A stretch of 64,000 nucleotides of DNA from Schizophyllum amplum. Its lineage: Eukaryota > Basidiomycota > Agaricomycetes > Agaricales > Schizophyllaceae. Location: positions 1 through 64,000 of the forward strand of contig VDMD01000012.1 of NCBI GenBank assembly GCA_007026445.1. Direction: 5' to 3'. This document shows, piece after piece, positions 59,384 to 64,000 of the stretch. The notes under the pieces were generated by a model, which searched no databases, was not told the origin of the DNA, and worked only from the letters and a program-made list of their open reading frames with translations. Made by a program: the position numbers and the translations under genes. Every line of letters begins with the position of its first letter. Within the stretch, counting starts at the first letter, position 1.

Positions 59384-59580
59384 TCAGACGAAGAAGTTCC
59401 AGCATGTGTGGCACACTTTGCAGAGGTCACCGATGGGGCGTACCGCTCTCCAGTTGTGCATCGAATACTCGTAGGGGTGACAAGCACGACAGGGAATGTC
59501 CGCAATATTGATACAATGAGCACAATCATACGATGTCCACGTCAACTTGCGATCGTATAGGAAGCACGCTCGATCTCACC
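59384..59580 (-). CDS. Orphan Cys-rich, GATA-like zinc-finger exon
   Basis: Minus-strand frame ending TGA 59384-59386 reads YDRKLTWTSYDCAHCINIAD, IPCRACHPYEYSMHNWR and AVRPIGDLCKVCHTCWNFFV. The cysteine spacing C-x2-C-x7-C-x2-C-x19-C-x2-C-x2-C, with a Trp-Arg and 'LCKVC' before the last pair, resembles a GATA-type finger (C-x2-C-x17-20-C-x2-C). No ATG opens this frame: it is open back to about 59577, where an AG acceptor is possible. An ATG at 59606 (MMTGDSQRE) would need a very short 34-nt intron. TAF13 ends only 78 bp upstream on the same strand. It may be the last exon of a small or decayed gene. Confidence 0.4.
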
Positions 59581-59663
59581 TCGCGCTGTGAATCTCCTGT
59601 CATCATGATGCCCCTTCGCCGCCCGAGCCGCAGCCAGAAGATCGACCGCTGCATTGACACAGC

Positions 59664-60640
59664 TCAGAAACCAGGCGGCTTCTCCATATCCGCGCTCTCG
59701 AACTGTGCGCGAGCGCGCTTGATCTCTTCCTGCATGAAGAGCAGCTCCTCCATACGGGCAAGCTTCTTCGCATCTGCAGGACGAGAGAGAGCCTTACGGA
59801 GGTCGTCGAGGGAGAGGCGTGACTTCTTGGAAGACGATGCAGCGGTTTGACACTGCGACGCATGCGCGGTCAGCATGATATGCAAAGAGAAGAGGACGGC
59901 AGCACGCACGACGTCCGTGATGTACTCTATCAAGATCTCCTCCAGCACGTTCACGGTGTCGTTGGACGGATTGCGGTCGTCTCCGAAGCCGTACATGAGA
60001 TTGCGCACTGAGGGCGAACAGGTCAACTTCGTTTTCACGAGGACGCCTTGGAACGCACACTCTTTTGTGAACAGTCCGCGCAGGTTCGACTTGTTCCGCC
60101 CCCGCGGCCGATCGTACCCCCGCTTTCGCGCACGTAACTCGGCGTGTAGTTCGTGAATGTCGTGGAACGCGGCACGGTTTGAGGCTGCGCGGCATATTGG
60201 GGGGTGTAGGTGGTAGTCTGGGGTGTGTATGTGGTGGCAGCAGGGATCTGGTATGTCGCAGGCGTCTGATAGGTCGTGGGCGTTTGGTACGCCTGCGCCT
60301 GGGTTTGGTACGCCTGCACCTGGTAGGTCGTGGCCGGCGTCGTTGCTGCAGAGGTGGCTGGCTGTCCTGACACGGGTGCTGGGACGGTGGGCCTTGGTGT
60401 CTGCGCTGGTTGCTGCTGCTGTTGAGCCTGTTGCTGTTGAGTTGGTTGCTGCTGCTGCTGTTGCTGCGGCGCGTAATAATACGGCTGGGGCGGCCATGCG
60501 AAGGCCTGATATGGCGTGGCGTAGGTGTATCCGGCTGGATGGTAGTACGCGCCGTACGGATACGAGGCTGACGTCGACGCTGTGGGCTGTGGCGTCCCCG
60601 CAGGCGCCGTCGGTGGCGTGTATCGGTATTGATGAGCCAT
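59664..60640 (-). CDS. TAF13: TFIID subunit TAF13
   Basis: Histone-fold subunit of general transcription factor TFIID; pairs with TAF11. ATG 60640 starts MAHQYRYTPPTAPAG. A Tyr/Pro/Gln-rich N-terminal extension of about 175 residues has AWPPQPYYYAPQQQQQQQP and YQTPTTYQTPATYQIP repeats. The core follows: NLRGLFTKEL, an intron, RNLMYGFGDDRNPSNDTVNV, LEEILIEYITDVC, SLDDLRKALSRPADAKKLAR and MEELLFMQEEIKRARAQFES, with the end EKPPGF, TGA 59664-59666. Between extension and core the frame changes near 60085. Either a 44-nt intron (GTGCGC...CAAG) removes the junction, or one G is missing from a G5 run that would otherwise read GRGGRNKSNLRG. The core is well conserved; the long Q/Y-rich head is a feature of basidiomycete TAF13 as far as I recall. 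Confidence 0.88.
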
Positions 60641-60768
60641 GAGGATGACGAGATGAGCGTCGAAAGCAAAGCGAGAACAAAGAACTCCGAATTTGGAAAG
60701 GAACAATGCACGTTCGTTCCTCTACGCCACATAATCACTTCCTCCTGACGTTACGTTCATTGTTCGTG

Positions 60769-61134
60769 ATGGTGAGTTGAGTATCAGAGAGCCCGAAAGT
60801 GCGTGCTGATGATGATACAGGCGACGAGCGACTCTGTTATAGGCGGGGGCATGCTGCTGGCGGCGGTGTTTGTATTCGTGTACTACACCATCTGGGCCAT
60901 TCTCCTCGTACGTGGCATTCTATGCCGAGTTTCCCCATGCTGACGCGCGCGCTACAGCCCTTTTTCGACCCATCGAGTCCTGTTCACTCATACTTCCCCG
61001 CACGCGAATGGGCAGTCCGCCTTCCCGCGTTCTTGCTCGTCCTCGGCCTGTCAGCCATTGGCGCGTTCGTCGGCAACACCATCATGAAGGAGAACCGCAA
61101 AAAGGTAGAGCGTGCACGGTTAAGGACAGCATAG
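60769..61134 (+). CDS. DPM2: Dolichol-phosphate mannose synthase regulatory subunit DPM2
   Basis: Two-helix ER membrane protein that stabilises the DPM1 catalytic subunit and supports GPI and N-glycan precursor synthesis. Exons 60769-60771, 60821-60907 and 60958-61134 give 88 residues: MATSDSVIGGGMLLAAVFVF, VYYTIWAILL, PFFDPSSPVHSYFPAREWAV, LPAFLLVLGLSAIGAFVGN and a basic end KENRKKVERARLRTA. The first exon is the ATG alone, followed directly by a GTGAGT donor. This gives MATSDSVIG, in line with the family start, and is better than the unspliced ATG at 60809. It diverges from TAF13 with 128 bp between starts, so the two probably share a promoter. Confidence 0.9.
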
Positions 61135-61230
61135 TCCAGGTGCGTGCCTAGACATTCTACGCCTGTATCGCACTGAAGCTGCTTCTCCAGATCCCATACA
61201 TAATTTATACATGTCATAATGCTACTGCGT

Positions 61231-64000
61231 TCATCTTGTCGAAGTCGTCATATCCCTGCGGTGGCGCTCGGGCCCCCTTCGCTCGTACACACCCTTCCCA
61301 GTCTCCAGAACACGCAACTTCTCCGCCGCAATCACGTCTTTTGCGGCTTGCTGGACCAACGTCTCAACACTCACGTCCGAAGGCGTCTCGGACAAACTGC
61401 GAAGCGCGCGTGCAATCTGCCAATCATGCTCAGTTTGACTCCCTCACAACAGTCTGATCGACTCACTCGTGCCGTGACTGCCTCGCGGCCAGACTCCTTC
61501 AATCGGGTGAGTGTCATGATATGGGAGGTCGTCTGCATCAGCGCTGGCGACTTGAGCGTGCGCAAAAATAACACCAGATCCGCAACCGTAGACCACGTCA
61601 AGGTCGCAAGCGTCTTTGTTTTCGTTAGCCAACGACGATTCCTCAAAACACACACTCACAAAAGACAGCCCCATCTGCACGCGTGTTTCGAACAAGTTCA
61701 CTAGAGCCTCAAAAGGCGGCCACAGTTCGTTCCATACGCCCAGCTCCAGCTCGTTTCCGGCACCGTCGATGCGTGCTTTCTTGTGCGCAAGTAGTAGCCA
61801 CGCTTTCATCGCCACGTATGCGTGGTTCACGTCGGTAGTCGCGGTGTCCGGGGAATTGTCAGCGACACTGTACGTGCGCAGCAGCGACTGATAGATCCCC
61901 GCGAAGGTGCCGAGCTGCATGTACATCATGGTCACCCAGCGTTCCTCTGGGTCCAGGAGCGCCGCCAGCACGACGACGTTCCACGTGCGGATGGCCAACG
62001 ACTGGCGCAGCAGTTTCTGTGATGTATGTCAGCGCTATCCTGGAGGACACGAGAGACAGCATACGTCGCCCCCGATATCCGCCAGGCGGTTCAGGATCCC
62101 CGCTTCGTAAGTCGCGACCTGCAAAATCATCTTCGCTACCGCAGCTGCTGCCCAGAAGTCGTCCTCCGAGTGTGTCGGCGTCCAAGACTGGTTCTGGAGA
62201 TACAGAATTCCTGGATCGACCAACCCTATGCATATCGTATGCAGCCCCATTGATGAAGGTAGGAGGCCCTGCTGCTCGCACGTATTCAACGTCTATCTCG
62301 CAAGTCAGCTCACCCCAGTCTTGTATAATAGCGTCTACGATGGCAGAACGTACCTCCAGTATTGCCTTGATTGTCAGCGGCGTGACCCTTGCCTTCATCT
62401 TCAGTCCTTCACCCAGCACGTCCAGCAGCGACGTCAGTATGATACTCTGCGGCGTCGTCGACTCTGCCGCGGTCGCCGCTTTGCGGTGGAATGGGCCTGT
62501 CACCTGTAGCAGGCGCACTAGCGTGCTCGCCGTGACGTTCAGTCGCAACATCAGGGTGCGCACAATCAGATCGGCTTGGAGGAACATGTCCTAGCAACGA
62601 AGCTGATGAGTCGCCTTAGCGGTGCTACTAGCACATCAGGACGTACGCGGCTGTGCGCCTTGTTATGCTGTATAAGCAGAGTGGGCATGGCGAGGAGGGG
62701 CTCGGGGTCGATGTCAGAAGGTGGAATGTATCCAGTCCGCCGCGCCATCTGGGCCAGCTGCTGACCAACGTCTGCATAGATGTGTCAGTCGAGTCTTGTC
62801 CTGATTAGGAACTCGCACGTACAGCTCATGAGCTCCTTGGAATAGTTCTGGTGGAACACCGTCTCTACGAAAGACTGCATGTTGCCTATGAGCGTTTGGA
62901 ATACGACGGGCTCGGTTTCTGGGCCACGCCCGAAGAGGTCGCGCAGAAGGCTTTCGTGTAGTGCGATGGGTTGCGGCAATTTTGTGGCCATATCTGTTAC
63001 CATTTTTATGACGACGAAAAAGTCTTGGTCATGTGGACGCTGCGATGGAACAGCGTAAGCGACCAGATATTAAATGCGCGTCGCGCAATCTTACCTTGCA
63101 AAGGTTCACGAAGAGTCCGCTGGTCGCGTATCTAAGAACTCGTCAGTATTTGCGCGACCCTCAGATTGAATACGCTTCACGTCGACAACACCGTGTGCAG
63201 AAACGCTTTGCACTGCGAGACCAGCGTGTCCTGCGATAGATGACTGTGCAGAATGATGACCTTCACCACCCGCTCGACGGCCACACTGTGAATAATCAGT
63301 GTCAGCATCATGCTTGGAAGAAATACGCACTAGACGACTGAGCCCATAAAGTCATAGCACCTCGAAATGAACGCTTGCGCGACCGACAAACACAGCTGTC
63401 GCAGCTCATAGCTGATGTCCTCCAGCAGAAGATCCAGGACACGTAGCACTGCGCGTCGCGCGGCGTGCTGCAAATGTCGCAAAGCTCGGCTTTGCAAATC
63501 GTGCTTGAAGAAGGTAATCACAAGCATTTCCAGTAGCGCCTTCAGTGCAAGCACCGGCAGGGTAGCCAGGTCAGACGCTGTTTCGAAGACCGCTAGTGCG
63601 AGATCGACGAATGGACTCCCGACAAGTAGATTGCAGTTGACCTCATCCCCGGCACGGCCCGTCATCGCAGAGGCCGGAAAATCGATGTAGTGCGCGGCGT
63701 CGAGGAGCATGGGCAGCGCGGTGATGCAGGGATGGCTGTGTTCAGGAAGAGTTTTGTGCTCGCCGAATCGAATGAAAGATGTAGTGAGGCTGTTCTCGAC
63801 GAAGTTGAACGCCACATTTAAAAAACCCATGGCTTGCGCAAGGTAGTACTTGATGCGAAGCAGACTTGTCTCCTCGACAAAGACACCTTCAGAGAGCATT
63901 TGGATACTGAGGACCAGGATTGACACCTGACCGGTCGGGTGAGCGGTAGATTGACAGTGAATCGATGCACTCACACGAAGCGTGAGGATTTCTGGATCCT
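61231..64000 (-). CDS. C-terminal part of a large helical protein of unknown function
   Basis: The gene enters from the right edge, where a canonical intron at about 63927-63976 joins DPEILTLR to VSILVLSIQMLSEGVFVEE, and ends at TGA 61231-61233. Exons run through ALPMLLDAAHYIDFPASAM, RRAVLRVLDLLLEDISYELR, MATKLPQPIALHESLLRDLF, DVLVAPLRRLISFVARDMFL, LLDVLGEGLKMKARVTPLTI, SWTPTHSEDDFWAAAAVAKM, LAIRTWNVVVLAALLDPEER, YVAMKAWLLLAHKKARIDGA and LVQQAAKDVIAAEKLRVLET. At least 750 residues lie in the window. It is rich in amphipathic helices without transmembrane segments, suggesting an alpha-solenoid scaffold. I know no named domain in it. About ten introns, all with usual borders. Confidence 0.7.

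Noticed and set aside
59664..60680. 338- and 314-codon minus-strand frames overlapping TAF13
   Set aside because: Repetitive Gln/Thr/Pro codons keep several frames open; only the spliced frame with MYGFGDD encodes the conserved histone fold.

Overview
The window is nuclear DNA of a filamentous basidiomycete, most likely an agaricomycete. Genes are dense, lie on both strands, and are cut by many short introns of about 45-65 nt with GTRNGT-type donors. Family content agrees with this: a SAM-RA-kinase Ste11, a Rua1-type regulator, a BRE4/ArAE-type membrane protein, a fungal rhodopsin-domain protein, MCT- and DHA2-type MFS transporters, F-box/LRR genes, and a PPIE-like RRM protein without the isomerase domain. 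I see no prokaryotic, organellar, tRNA, rRNA or CRISPR features. Gene models were spliced by eye, so introns are approximate unless exon bounds are given.

Layout. 1-167: 3' end of a gene, possibly BTB type. 1775-5491 (-): Ste11 MAPKKK. 6256-7412 (+): Yip1-family Golgi protein. 7647-8333 (+): basic/Pro-Ser-rich unknown. 8520-9176 (-): alkyltransferase-like DNA-repair protein. 9524-9960 (-): oxidoreductase relic. 11.4-12.65 kb: a 55-bp perfect inverted-repeat pair with hairpins. 12889-13693 (+): histone H2B. 14500-17043 (-): sphingoid long-chain-base kinase. 17513-17982: PIF/Harbinger-like MITE. 18751-20107 (+): secreted GH43 arabinanase-like enzyme. 20480-22270 (-): MCT-like transporter. 22.6-23.0 kb: a second inverted-repeat element. 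24441-25710 (+): rhodopsin-domain protein. 26344-27277 (+): unknown. 27585-32506 (-): BRE4/ArAE-like protein. 32889-35029 (-): Rua1-like regulator. 36059-37664 (+): PA-TM-RING ubiquitin ligase. about 37.97-38.34 kb (+): HMG-box gene. 38837-41868 (-): Zn2Cys6 transcription factor.

41.9-45.2 kb holds no assignable gene but has a minisatellite. 45214-47095 (-): broken unknown gene. 47446-48347 (+): SAP-domain, probably mitochondrial protein. 48886-51118 (-): an F-box/LRR gene and a truncated relative. 51729-52748 (-): RRM protein. 53088-53479: a TA-flanked MITE. 53740-54710 (-): another broken unknown gene. 55621-57617 (+): DHA2-type MFS. 57755-59100 (-): NSRP1-like splicing factor. 59.4-59.6 kb (-): an orphan Cys-rich exon. 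59664-60640 (-): TAF13. 60769-61134 (+): DPM2. 61231-64000 (-): C-terminal part of a large unknown helical protein that runs off the window.

The genes are mostly unrelated housekeeping and accessory functions, and I see no biosynthetic cluster. The best leads are three short inverted-repeat elements and a 55-bp inverted-repeat pair next to the H2B promoter; an ATL with a PWYR instead of PWHR motif; a RING-H2 lacking one zinc ligand; an orphan GATA-like Cys-rich exon; and a recurring pattern of apparent single-base deletions in otherwise well-conserved reading frames, which may reflect recent decay or sequencing error.
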